Source of the DNA: Piezodorus guildinii
Taxonomy: Eukaryota > Arthropoda > Insecta > Hemiptera > Pentatomidae
Direction of reading: 5' to 3'
Length of the DNA: 64,000 nucleotides
NCBI GenBank assembly: GCA_023052935.1
Contig: CM041292.1
Span: 141,387,143-141,451,142 of the forward strand
Below the pieces are notes generated by a model. That model was not told where the DNA came from. It searched no databases and saw only the letters and a list, made by a program, of their open reading frames with translations. The position numbers were made by a program, and so were the translations under genes. Position 1 is the stretch's first letter. Each line of letters opens with the position of its first letter. Below, one piece after another: positions 33,909-45,649 of this stretch.

Positions 33909-34916
33909 ATGGTTCTCTGCTCTCTATGTGAGAGCGCCATCACGCGTGACGATAAAAATAACGTAAGCTGTAGCAAATGCCAGGTTGTTTATTAGGGGAA
34001 ATGCTATGGTTTACATGATAAAGACGTAGAGAATCTCAAAACAAATAAAAAAACCTTGGTTTTGCCTTAATTGTGATTCCGTAAAAAAATTGATCTCGGT
34101 TAGTGAGAAACCTTTATCGATTACGAAAAGCAGCCAGCAGCAAGCAGAGCAGCCAACCCCATCCGATATTCTAGCGGCAGCGACCCATCAAGGAGCACAA
34201 GTACATGAAGAAATCAAAAGCATGCGGGATTCCCTAGATAAATACGGGGAACTTAGCTTCGAATTGAACGAGAGACTCTCCAAAATTGAAAGCCACCTTG
34301 AGGGTCAGACGAAGTACATTGAAGAGATCACTATGGAAAACAGGTTCTTAAAAAATAAAGTGGGGAATCTTAAGGTCCGCCTCAATAAGGCCGAGCAGGG
34401 CCTACTTTGTAGGTCCTTGGAAATTCGGGGTATCCCGGTCCGCCCAGGCGAAACTCCGGCGGCCTGGTGACCAGTGTGGCGGCCGGTCTGGGCATGAAGA
34501 TTGCTCCGGAGGTCCTAGACATGATTGAACGACGAAGATCAAAGCCTGGTGACACAAGCCGCCTCCTGTCGTTGCCCGCTTTGTGAGGCTAACAACCAGG
34601 GACGAGCTTGTAAAACAGCGAAAGGTGAAAAGAGACTTCACTGCTCGGGATATTGGCTGGGAAGGTAACGATTGCCACCGAATACACCTAGTTGAAGAGA
34701 TATCTCCAGCAAATAGACATCATTACTGGCTCGCCCGATAAAAAAGGTCGCCTGGCAAATTAAAATACGTTTGGTTAGCTGCCGGGAGATTGCGTTGCCG
34801 CAAGGATGACGGACAACCGGTGGTATACATTGACAAGATATACACTTCTGCTGACGCCTGGGCAAACGTCAACCCTCCGGTTTTAACCAGATTCTCACCA
34901 CGGACTCTGTCAATAA
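33909..34916 (+). pseudogene. CR1-like LINE ORF1: PHD-type finger, coiled coil, FP-like domain (broken)
   Basis: The ATG at 33909 opens a zinc finger: CSLCESAI, then CSKCQ, and after a frameshift PWFCLNCDS, which is the C4HC3-like spacing of a PHD finger. An in-frame TAG replaces a residue after QVVY. Then a coiled coil follows in the open segment 34090-34470 (SFELNERLSKIESHLEGQTK), then LCRSLEIRGIPVRPGE. After another frameshift come GLGMKIAPEVLDMIERRRS, RLTTRDELVKQRKVKRDF and DDGQPVVYIDK. The last part resembles the baculovirus FP-like domain of LINE ORF1 proteins, which bind the element RNA. At least three disabling lesions are visible. Confidence 0.75.
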
Positions 34917-35118
34917 TCTACTTTTATATTTATCTTTTTTTATCTTTATTTACTACTTTGTATCAATAATCTTAAATTACTTTCGTTTTCTTATATTTTT
35001 CACAGGACACTTTCTTTATTATATTCAGTTTTCATTTTTCGCATAACTTGACAATTATTCAAATTTTAAATCGTAACTTCTTCTACTTGGCATCTGTATT
35101 TTTTCCCTTCTTATTTCC

Positions 35119-35940
35119 ATGTCTAGTATGCTAAAAATTTGCCACGTCAACTCCCAATCCTTACCAGCCCATTGCGATGAATTCCTACAATATTTTAGCC
35201 GGAACTTTTATCATGTCATAGCTATTTCAGAAACATGGTTAAAACCTTACATCCCCTCTTCTGTTTCCTTACCCGATTATTCCTTTGTACGCCATGACCG
35301 AATAGGCGACACAGGTGGAGGTCTATACGTCCATAATAACCTTAAATTCCGCATTCTAGAAGTCCAACTTATATTGAGTTCCTTTTTATTGAAATTATTT
35401 GTAACACCCATCCTCTCCTATTTGCTGTAGTGTACCGCCCTCCTTTAGTTCCTTTTGAAAATACCCTTTATAATTACATTCCTCTTTACAATAACATTAT
35501 AATCTCAGGCGATCTCAATATCAATCTTTCCAACTCCAATGATAAACAGTACCTCGAAAAACTCTTCTTTTTCCTCAATCCCGCGAAAACCTACTGCCTG
35601 TCCTAGAAATCCTCAATTGGGACGACATATATGCATGTTCCTCTATAGATTCCATGGTCAATATCCTCACATCCAACCTCATTAATATCCTCGACAAACA
35701 TGCTCCACTCAAAACCTGTACCTTCCGCCGCCGCCCTGCTCCTTGGATGTGTCAAGGATCAGAGATTTACAAAGGAAGCTTGAGGCTGCCCGCAGACGCT
35801 TCAGGCGTACAAGACTTGCAGAGGATTATGAAGCGTTTAGGGTATTTCTTAACTTGACACAAACAACAGTAAGGTGTGCGAAATCCAACTACTTTCATGA
35901 AGCCCTGTCCTCTTCCCCTGATTCTCAAACCAAATAGCAC
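35119..35940 (+). pseudogene. CR1-like LINE ORF2 remnant (endonuclease, RT missing)
   Basis: The start is clear: an ATG followed by LKICHVNSQSLPAHCDEF, AISETWLKP (endonuclease glutamate), HDRIGDTGGGLYVH. The frame then shifts through VVYRPP and ISGDLNINL (endonuclease D/N region). Further on, pieces HAPLKTCTFRRRPAPWM and ALSSSPDSQTK belong to the linker before the RT, but no RT motif follows. The copy cannot retrotranspose. Confidence 0.8.
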
Positions 35941-36171
35941 CTCCTTCGTAAACTTTCTCTCTGTAAATCCTTTACCTCATCAAGTTTCTCAATACCATCT
36001 GACGAACTAAATTCATACTTTTCATAGTCCCAGAATAAAGTTCTGTTTTCATTCATTCATTCATAACATAGGACATAATATACCGTTGGAAAGCACAAGA
36101 ATTTTGAAAAGTTAATATGCAATAAAACAAATCTTACGGGTTAATGTAAAGTTGTAACCACGAACTCTATA

Positions 36172-36333
36172 TCTATATATAATACTGATAAAGTTTTTGC
36201 TTATCGCACTTTTCATTACGATGAACTAAAACTACCGAAGCGATAAATTGTAAATCGGTCATACAATCCTTTTTTAAACATAAATGACAACACCTCTTTC
36301 AAATTGCACCCGTGCGAAGTAGGGCGTGTCTAT
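36172..36333 (+). mobile_element. Short Helitron-like remnant
   Basis: It starts TCTATATATAATACTGATAA and ends near ACCCGTGCGAAGTAGGGCG and CTATT. These ends resemble an insect Helitron family whose 3' end normally closes with CTAGT. The terminal CTAG is mutated to CTAT. About 160 bp of non-coding DNA. Confidence 0.45.
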
Positions 36334-36882
36334 TGGTATTTTATGAATTGATTATTTTAGGTATTTTGAGTTATTGATTTTAGCGATGATTAGTTTCGAG
36401 TAACTGCTTTATTAAAGAACTCATTTGTGTTTAATTATGCCAGACCAGTAATGATACCTATCTGGTGTGAATCCACCATGATGATGATATACCCAGACGT
36501 CTGTTTATCGTATGAGATTGGAAGGGATCGACATCCACTTTATTGGATTGACCCAGATGCAGAGTCAAGACGGCCTCCCCTATAAACCTGTATAAGACAG
36601 CTTTAGTGGACGGATAGATTTAATTATATTACCCTAGACCTCTTATTACCCTAGTTTTATATTTTGCCAATTTTTATTTAAACACATTCAATTTCGTTGT
36701 TATAGCGTTTTTTACAATCGCTCATTCTTTATAGCTAGCGGTTAAGTGCTATTTTACTTTATTTTCTCGGTATTTATTATACAGCATTAAATCTTTATGC
36801 CCATTTCCCACTTCTTATTTTACAGTTGTGAAATACACCATTTTAGCACGGGTTGTTTCGGGAAATTAAATGAACGTAAATA

Positions 36883-36939
<57 letters not shown>

Positions 36940-36949
36940 TGTTTCTATT
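36334..36949. other. Unassigned, with (TA)n
   Basis: A more complex patch at 36430-36620 is unassigned. A (TA)n tract lies at about 36881-36934. Confidence 0.5.
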
Positions 36950-37205
36950 AGTTGACTTTGGTCTAGTGGATAGAGAACTAGTCTACTGTTCTCTGGGTCC
37001 AGGGTTCCCATCCCGGCTATGACGGAATATTTTTTATTCTGTTGATTCATCCGAACCCTAGGGTATGTAGATCATCCTCTTGAAAGTGGGTACCTAAACT
37101 GGGGAAAACCTGGCGGCTGAGCGTGTTCAAGGCCTAATCTCCTCGTTTCGCGGCCGTTGGCCCAGAAACAGTAGGAATATCTACAGTCATGGGTTTTTAG
37201 ATTTA
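36950..37205 (+). mobile_element. SINE-A copy
   Basis: The A box (TTGGTCTAGTGGATAGAG), B-box remnant (CAGGGTTCCCATCCCGG), spacer (GACGGAATATTTTTTATTC), body (AAAACCTGGCGGCTGAGCG) and 3' end (CATGGGTTTTTAGAT) are all recognisable. It starts right after a (TA)n tract. Confidence 0.8.
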
Positions 37206-38447
37206 CAGGATTGGCACTATTATTAGTTACATTAATCCTGGGGCTAGTCCTACATATGAAAAAGGGATAAATATACTAATTGAACGAATTGGATAATTAA
37301 CTAAAGGAGAAAAGAGCAGAAGTGTTTTTTATGTAATTTTATTTTTCTGAATATTGGAATAGTAATATAGATGTACTGAAATACAGCGTTGGAAAGAAAA
37401 TGATGTCAGATATTTTTTTTTATCTTATATACAAAGTTGTTGGTGATATATACAATGTTTATCATATGTACAATGTGAAGTGAGGAATAGGGTATAAAAT
37501 TATGTGATTACTGTACAAAACTATTTCATATTGTTATATAATTTAATCTTAAACATATGTCCTAACGAAATTAGAAGAGGATCCAAAATTTGTCTCACCG
37601 ATTTCAACAAATTTTTCTTAAGGTGAAACTATATATTAAGCGATTAGTATGCAAAATATTAGGGGCCAACACTTGCCAGGAATCGCGTAAAACAAATCGG
37701 AAAGTTTGTAAGCGAGAAACACATTTTATTTTATTTTATTCTATAGAAAAATAATTTTGGTGTCAAAATTTCTCTAATTCAAAGTGAAAAAATTAAAAAA
37801 TAAGCATTTAAAATATTTACGTTTTATGCTTGCTTAAAATTAGATTGAATTTTATTAAAAAATTGTAATACATTTTTTTAGATGTGAGGAATCTTAATCT
37901 GATCACGGTTTTCAGGAAATCCTTATTAATAATAATGTTTTGACGAGATTATTTATTTTTTTAGTGTCCATGAATAAAAATATACTCTAACTCATTTTCT
38001 TTACTTTGAAACAACAATAGATCCATTATTTATGTTCACCCTAAAGATTATATTATTAGAATTTTGAATCTACCACCACATAGATATCCAAAGATATCAG
38101 CATTACATATAATCAAGAAAAAAATAGCATGGTTTAAAAACATACTTTATTTGAATGAATCGCAATTGTAATTTAAATCTATCTAACTGTGATGATATTA
38201 AGCTATGAAAAGATATTCTAGCAACATTAAGGGTTCAAATGCAAAAAGATATTTATAGTCAAAATATTATTAAAGTTAGAAATTCCAAAACCTCTCCCTT
38301 TTATCCACATCTAGCCACAGTAAATTACATTACTGACAAATTTCCAACAAATTTTAGAGTTAATGAATGGAAAATATTGGCTGGCGTTTGTTAATTTCTC
38401 CAGATCGGCTTTCTCTTATAGAGTGTTGCCTACGAAAGAAATTAATT
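37206..38447. other. A+T-rich; possible LINE fragment
   Basis: Around 38056-38170 a plus-strand stretch reads ILNLPPHRYPKISALHI then WFKNILYLNES. This looks like decayed LINE C-terminal sequence but I am not sure. The remainder is unassigned. Confidence 0.35.
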
Positions 38448-38459
38448 ATTAGTGAGTTT

Positions 38460-38760
38460 CTTTTTTTTTTTCAGTGGCGCGACAGGGCATGCAGACCCTG
38501 GGTCTCGCGGTGTAATCTCCTAGGAGATTATACTCGCGTTGCGTTTCTCAATGCAATTTATAGGGTAGGGTCATCACTCCCTACCCCTAATTTTGTGAGT
38601 GGCCACCGTTTGGCTGACGGGTCTCACATACGCGGGGGAGAGGCTGTGAGTGAATCCCCATTAAATTACATCCTTATAAAAGACCCGCCGGGACTGGGAT
38701 TCGAACTCACAACTTTAGCATCTGAGACTAGCCCGCTAGCCACTTAGCCACGGGCTCCCC
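38460..38760 (-). mobile_element. SINE-B, complete copy with poly(A) and target-site duplication
   Basis: On the minus strand it begins GGGGAGCCCGTGGCTAAGTG with A and B boxes (GAGTTCGAATCCCAGTCC) and ends CGCCACTG followed by a poly(A) of about 12. A 12-bp duplication with one mismatch flanks it: ATTAGTGAGTTT at 38448-38459 and ATTAGTGAATTT at 38761-38772. The plus-strand open frame through it is antisense SINE. Confidence 0.85.
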
Positions 38761-38772
38761 ATTAGTGAATTT

Positions 38773-40224
38773 GTTAAATTCAATTTTACAAATTGTGAAT
38801 TTGACTATTTGATTTAATTTTAGTACATAAATAACAAACGAAGTGTTTGTTTCTTAATTTGTTATTAATTATTTATATTGATAGATTAAAGGTTAATCTT
38901 GTCAATGAACACAGACGCCACGGACGGTTAATAGACCATGTAGTGTGTCTGTTTTTATTATTGTATTTTTTAATTTGTTTATTTTCTATTTGTTATAATT
39001 TTGTAATATAAACAGACTTTTCTATTTATCTTCTATCTATCTATATTTTCAGTGTTATAACCAAGCTTAAAACTTATATTTTAATGGTTTATTCTATTAA
39101 TATTCTGCTTTGAAATAGAGTAGTATTGACCTAAAAATTATTTTTCTACCTTCACTGGAACCAGGGATATTAAATAAACAGGGGTTTTCTCGCATAAACG
39201 TTTTGATTTTTCTACTCGACTCCTGAGGAGCATTGGGCCCTAATATTTTGCTGCTGCTAATCGTTTAATGTCTAGATTCATCTAAAAAAATATCTAATCG
39301 GTGAGACAAATTTTATTTAATTTTTTTTAACAGCCTAGCTAGTGAAAGTCGCCAAGTTCCCTGCACCTTATTATTTTTTAAGAAAACTCAGCATTTTTTA
39401 TGCCCGTGCTGTTTTCGTATCTCTTTAAAGTCCCTTTTTCTAGTAAACTGTAAGCTTTTGGGTGATATCCCACCCTTTCAATCAAGCTTGGTGACAATCT
39501 CCGCCCTGTTGACAAATGAACTGGCTGACTCAAAGACATCAAAGAGCCGGGCCACAATCCACATATCCCCCAGGGAGGTCGTTCTGTAGGCCCTAATAAA
39601 CTCCATCACGCACACTAGCGTGCCGACAGCGAAAGCTAACTTTCAACAGCAAATTTCAATAGGAGTTATGTTAACTTGTTAGAAAGGCTTCAAAAACATT
39701 TATTCAAGCAATTAACGACAGATATTTTTCCATAACGGGCCTAGAATTGTGTTTTTAATTTTTTTTTTTCTCGTTTCAAAATATTATGATCATGGATAAT
39801 AATATTTTATTTTAACCAAAATATCAAATTTAGTAGTTTTATAAAAGTTTTTAATTTACTTGGAAATAAATGTTCTTTTAAATGTTTGCACATTCATTTA
39901 CGCATTCCATAATCTAAGCACAAATGTAGTATTAATATCAGATAGAATTTCAATTAATTGTAGATATATTTAGGTGAATTTCGAATTTAATAGTAAAATA
40001 AAAAATCTTATTCTTAACTCCATATATTTATTACACTGAACATGAATAATGCTGTACCAAAGTAGACCAGTCTCTTAAGTAATCACATAACAACTTAAAC
40101 ATAGGGTAAAGACACATTAATAAATTAAAGAAAAAATAAATATAAAAACTTCTTCAATTTACAAAAAAAACAAACAACAAAGGTATCTTATAGTAGTATA
40201 TATTTAGTTCGTTAGTGTATATCT
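38773..40224. other. A+T-rich with a unique GC-rich island
   Basis: The island 39410-39650 (TTGGTGACAATCTCCGCCC, GGCTGACTCAAAGACATC, CATATCCCCCAGGGAGGTC, TAGCGTGCCGACAGCGAAAG) is the most GC-rich non-repeat, non-coding patch of the window. It has stops in all frames. Candidate conserved element. Confidence 0.4.
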
Positions 40225-40235
40225 CGTCTTGTCAC

Positions 40236-40440
40236 CTGTAACTCTGCCATCCACGAAGAGCCTTGGTTACATATGTACGCTACTATTTCATAACTAACGG
40301 CTACCCAAGGGATTGACATACCTCAGGGTCGCTCCACGGCGGATAGGACAATAAATAATTCTGCCTCAGCCGGGGTTCGAACCTAGGTCCCGGAGAACAG
40401 CAGTTGCCGAATGCTCTATACACTAGGCCACGTTGATCCC
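40236..40440 (-). mobile_element. SINE-A copy with target-site duplication
   Basis: Minus strand: A box (GTGGCCTAGTGTATAGAGC), B box (AGGTTCGAACCCCGG), spacer and a shortened body. An exact 11-bp duplication CGTCTTGTCAC flanks it at 40225-40235 and 40441-40451. It was inserted into a Penelope-like terminal sequence. Confidence 0.85.
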
Positions 40441-40451
40441 CGTCTTGTCAC

Positions 40452-40860
40452 ATTATTTAAATAGGACAACATTTCGCCATCTTCAGGTGCCAATAATTTT
40501 TTTTTTTAATTTTTGGTTGATCTAAACACCATAATGGTATTATATTGTTCCAAGACTTGATCTAATGACTTTGAATTTTTAAACGCTAATCTCATTAAAA
40601 GTTATAATTTGTGTATGAATTTATTTTTAACAATGGGGTATTTATGTAATTATATTATTCAATTTTAACCGATTTAATCATAATTTAAGAAATGTTTCCC
40701 TGCATAATTTTTTAAAGAAATGTTTTATTGAAAGAATAATAATTAATGTCCTTATAGAAAAATTGTTGGTACCTGAAGACGGCGGATCAGTCCCGACGTT
40801 CGACTATTTACATAAAGTGGAGGAGTTAACATCCGCTTTATTCTACAATTAAATAACATT
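40452..40860. repeat. Penelope-like inverted terminal pair (decayed)
   Basis: Minus-strand GGCACCTGAAGATGGCG (around 40490) and plus-strand GGTACCTGAAGACGGCG (40771-40787) are inverted copies, each followed by a GAAAT/GACGTT-like segment. This is the same general plan as at 3.2 kb, but the hammerhead core is degenerate (CTGAAGA for CTGATGA). Confidence 0.4.
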
Positions 40861-42530
40861 TCGTTATTCATGTTGAGGAAGATGATGAAGAAATGAGGCT
40901 TGTTTTTTTTTTCTTAAACCGAAATGTTCTCGTAAATAAATAAAGAACAAAACATTAAAATCTGACTTCAGATTCATATTCTCTATTAAATTTCCTATTA
41001 GGAAACAATTTATAACATTGATATTCCATGTTTTATGAAACATAAATTAATTTAATTTAAAACAATAATCTTCATATCAGTGAAGATGTATAATGGACTG
41101 TTTTTTAGGGTATGTTTTGGGGCAATAATTATCAGAATTCATATTTTTCACCACTTCTGCTAATAAATGAATAATCATTTTTAGAATAATAAAAAAAAAT
41201 ATGTTTTCAAGGAAAATGTCCGAACAGTATGTAATAAAAACATTTTCTATTTTGTGTAACAACCCTTCAACAATTATTTTATTTTACATAAATTCACGTT
41301 CAATTCTTGAGAAAATTGTGAGTGGTAAGGGACTTAATATAAATGTATTTGGTTCAGTTAATTCAAAAGACAATTAAATAGTCCCTAATATCAGGCATAG
41401 GTCATGTACTAATTTTTATATTCTGACGTGACTTCTGCTAAATTTTTAAAATGATTCGTAAGTTGGTTGGGCTCCTTTAATGAAGAGAAAATTGTAGACG
41501 TTTGGGCCGAAATCAGAGTCTAAACTAATAGATTATCCATTTTCCAACTATTGCAAATCTTACAAGATAAGGATTTTATAGATCAAAACGATCAGCTTTT
41601 CTTGAATTATAAAAATCTTAATAAGCTACGTTATCTTGTTGTGTATATTTAAGAATATTGTGACCATATAAGAGGTGCTGTGCTGCTGAGGAATGCTAGC
41701 TATTTGGAATGCTAATGGGCGAGTTGGCACTTGGCAGGAAAAGAGGAGATGGACAAAAGTACACTGCACTTAAGTACAAAGGCTCTTAAATCCCTTTTAC
41801 TCCCACTACTTTGGGCTTGTGCTTAGGTATAGTCTTTCGGATTTAATTAATGTAAATCAGGGATTTACTACTAAGGCCATTAAGACGGAAGGTTAAAATA
41901 TATTTATCAGATAACAATGTGGATTTCAATCCTCGCTTTGTTATCCGCTGAGTGGTTTTTGCTGCTTCAACAGGACTGGTTTTTTAAAGTTTCTTTTCGG
42001 TTTCTTTGAGTTTTCAATGACGATGCATGTTAGGAGATAAAGAAAATGATTAGATATTTATGCACAGAATATTTTCAAGAATTTGCTTTTTCGTTAAATA
42101 TTTATTCTCTCCCAGTAAACTATCTTAAAAAATTATTATTCTACTTGAATAATAGTGATTTCTGTAATGGTCTGTGTCTTTTTATGATTTCTAAGAGAGA
42201 AACAAAGTGAGTGTTTTTACTCATATATTCCTTTGAGAATAACAGATATCTACAATTAAGATATACTATGTATCTCACCAAAAGACCTAAGAAAAATAAT
42301 ATATAATCATAAGTATAAGAAAGAGAAAAAATGTATACAATAATACAAAAGAGTGACATAAATAAATGATTGTGGTAGCTAAATGTGTTGAACAAATCTA
42401 AAATAATTTTTTTTTGTTTATTAAATTAATTTAGTATTAAGTATTTATTACAATTGAAACTTGTTTGAATGAATAAATGTATTGTTAGGTTCTTTTTTAA
42501 TTAAATTGATCCTTTTTTTATTCAACACAT
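40861..42530. other. A+T-rich with one unique island
   Basis: The island at 41640-41870 contains two GGAATGC motifs (41690-41696 and 41706-41712, TEAD-type) near an SRF-like CCATATAAGA and matches no repeat. Open frames at 41.1 and 42.2 kb are low-complexity and unsupported. Confidence 0.35.
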
Positions 42531-42680
42531 TTTTATTTCTTTTTTCCTTATCCTACGTTTCGACCTTTGCCATTTTCAAGGGATCTTTAATATTCTTTCA
42601 TATTGCACTAATATAAAAAATATATATTTTGTCACATTTAAAAAAAAACTTATTAAGTGACAGCCTGTATGCTGTTTCAC
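42531..42680 (-). repeat. Solo Penelope-like terminal segment
   Basis: The plus strand has CCTACGTTTCGACCTTTGCC, then ATTTTCAAGGGATCT, then TATATTTTGTCACATTT and GACAGCCTGTATGCTG. This aligns with the end of the GIY-YIG-bearing element at 26.28-26.50 kb. No coding part is attached. Confidence 0.6.
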
Positions 42681-45640
42681 CACTTGCATGCTAAATCTTT
42701 TTATCCTTTATATTCTTGCAATTCATCGTAATGTTTCTAAATAAATGTATTAATTCAGAAATCATTGAACGCACTAAGCTCTCTGGGGCGTACGATCCAG
42801 TGAATATTTGAAATTCCATTGGTGGCATTCGTAATCTCCCTGATATTCCAACTTAATTTTCTGTGCTGTCATGATTTGTTTTTATTTTATTCTAGTTAAG
42901 CTTAATTACAGATTTTTACACCTAACTATTTTTTATATGAAAATCTTAAAGCTTAGTTAAAGTAACAATTCATCCTGTAAGTCTCTACAGCTGTTTAATC
43001 GTTTAGCTTATGACTATTATATATATAAATTATATTGGGGAAAATAATTTTATTTAAAAATTATAGTTATTGTCTTATTGCTTAAATAGAAGAAATAATG
43101 GTAGAGATTGGTAAACAAAACTAATATGAAACAATAAATGATAATTAAATATGATATAGTATCATGGAATAAATATAATTTTATTAATACTTCTTGTTAT
43201 CGACCTTTATTTTATTTATTTTTTAAATATGACGTAGGTCAGAATCAAATAAAAAAGAATTATTTTTTCTTTTATTCTTTATTATTCTTGAATTTTACAG
43301 GGATTATACTTTGTTCACTGACTTAAAAGTGGCTTAGGCTGTAATTTCGGAAAACGAATACAAAATTAAAATAATTCATTGACTATTGCTTGATATGATG
43401 AGTATTGACTCTGCAAAAAAAATATATGCATAGATACGTTCATTAATTCTGTTCTTTAAAGTTATTCTTAAATAATATTCCAGATTTTAATTCTAATAAT
43501 GGAAACATTTCTTACAATTTTATAATTAGCAATGATATCAACAAAATATCAAACAATGATCAATGAATTAATGAAAGCATTGAAGTATTTATATATTTAT
43601 GGAGTAATACAAATGTGTCATTAGAAAAAAATATAAATAAATTAAATTTACATAAAATTTCTGTATTTTGAATAGACGAATAATAAGTAATTTTAGATCA
43701 ATGATATTTTGGTATTTCTTGTGTTGTTTTTTCTTTCCTTTTCCCTAATAAATCTTTCATTTCATATTAAATCTTTCTTTTCAATTCCTACGTTCCAAAA
43801 TCTATTTTGAAATTTGTCCGACGTTTAATGTTGGCTTCGTTCCAGGCGAACTATGATTGTCTCATCTTTTAGATTTGACTCTTGTCATATCTAACTAGTT
43901 GATGTATCCAACTGTTTCATATTTGTCAATGATTAGTCTATAAACATTTCTCATTTATTCAAATCACTCAGTTTCATATTTTAAAAATGTTATTTCAAAT
44001 TTTATATCTCTAATTTATAGTGATATAAAACGTTTTCCTTTTTTTTTAAGCTTGAAAGTATATGTGTGGAGTATACCTACTATTACACATATATCACATT
44101 ATAATAACAAACTCTGAACCTATATATATATTTTTTTTATTTTATTTTATTTAATTCTAAATTCTTCAAAAAAACTAAATATATTGTATACTTTTTTTTT
44201 AAACTCTCAAAGAGGTTTATTTTATCCATTCGATTGTCCTCCTTTCATTAAATATTATTGTAAATGACAATTCATAACAAAAAAAATGAAAGGTAAGGTA
44301 ATATTTCTGAGATCAAAAATAGTCAATATAAAGTATATTATTAAAATAAAAAATTATGTTTGAAGAAATAATATTGTTTGGAATTCCAAGAACCAAAAAT
44401 TATTATATGTTCTTAGTGAACTACTTAAAATTCATGCCACTACACTTGTTAGCTTTAACCAATGAAAGTTCTCTAATACCTATTCAGTAAATTCTAAAAA
44501 CAAAAATAAATAGGCATAAACATAATACATGAGACTGTCTCATTGTACACAAACATTCGTTCATTGCCACAGATGCGGTTAGTTGTTCAAGTGGCATTAG
44601 ATTATGTTTCTGTCCGAATATATATTAGACAAATATTGCAATGATTTAAAGTTGTTGTTTTTTTAGAAAATTGTCATAAAAAATGTTTAGCTAAGAACGT
44701 ACGAACGTTCGCACATAAAATTGTTAAAATTCTTCAACAAATTAGATTAATCGATAGGAATCTGAGCTGCTACTGTTTTTGTTTTTTTTCAAAATCGACT
44801 TAACAGATATATAAACTTATACCATCGATTATAAGATATTTACCATTTTCTCGTAGCGTCTTTAACATAAAATTCATAAATAAATAAAACGTCTCAAACA
44901 ATTTTGATTAAACTCGTAACCTTATTTGTATAGAAATTCTCTAAAGAATTGGTGAAAAAGCACTTACGAAGTTCAAACTTATAATTCAAATTAAGTTTTT
45001 ATTATTATTTTTTTTATTACATTTATCATAAAAAATTACTGTACACTTTATTAGAATATTTGACTATGTATTATTTTATTTTACAAATACTGTTCAGGAT
45101 TAATCATTGAATTATACCTATCGATATATGGTATTTATTTACAATTATTGTAACATTTATTCATTAATGTGGTTTCTAACCCTTAGTTTTTTCATTTTAA
45201 ATACCCTCATTAGTCAACCTTTTTTTATTATATGTTTGTTCTTCAGGTCCTTTATAAAACTGTGTCTAATGTTACATTTTTTTTTCGTTAATTGGTTTAT
45301 TTGTTTTGGGGGGTAGGGTTTCCTATCTTTTAGATATAAATAAAACCATAATTATCTGTTATAAGCCATTATATGATATAAAATATAAAAAGGAAAAGTA
45401 ATTCCATGAAGTTAACAAAGAGGTGTATAAAGCATTATGTATTAATATAGTAAATAATTGATAACGATAATTGATAATAATGGATAACATTTTATACGTG
45501 TTTACAAAGAGTTCATAAAAATGGGCTCTAGGGAAGACATACAAATTTATTTTGATAGTAATAGGAGAAGTCTATATGTTCTTTATAGTCCATATTTTAA
45601 CAAATAATAAGTTGATAATTATTCTTATAGTTCACGATAA
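42681..45640. other. Long A+T-rich non-coding stretch
   Basis: About 3 kb without any recognised repeat, ORF or RNA gene. Composition is strongly A+T-rich with many homopolymer runs. Confidence 0.6.
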
Positions 45641-45649
45641 TAATTTTAT

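Larger units (their letters stand above)
33545..36063 (+). mobile_element. CR1-like LINE, frameshifted and internally deleted
   Basis: Order: probable 5' UTR, ORF1 (33909 to about 34900), ORF2 start (35119), a collapsed ORF2, then a 3' end with CCAGAATAAAGTTCTG and a (TTCA)n tail near 36045-36060. Most of the reverse transcriptase is missing: from the endonuclease the sequence jumps to a region reading HAPLKTCTFRRRPAPWM and RIRDLQRKLEAARRRFRRT, then to the 3' end. The 3' end CCCAGAATAAA recurs in reverse at 59.8 kb. Confidence 0.8.

Noticed and set aside
38367..38747. 126-codon plus-strand open frame
   Set aside because: Same reason: antisense SINE-B.
42681..45640. Search for a hidden gene in the longest empty stretch
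   Set aside because: Only short A+T-rich frames with no motif, no GC-richer patch and no shared repeat.
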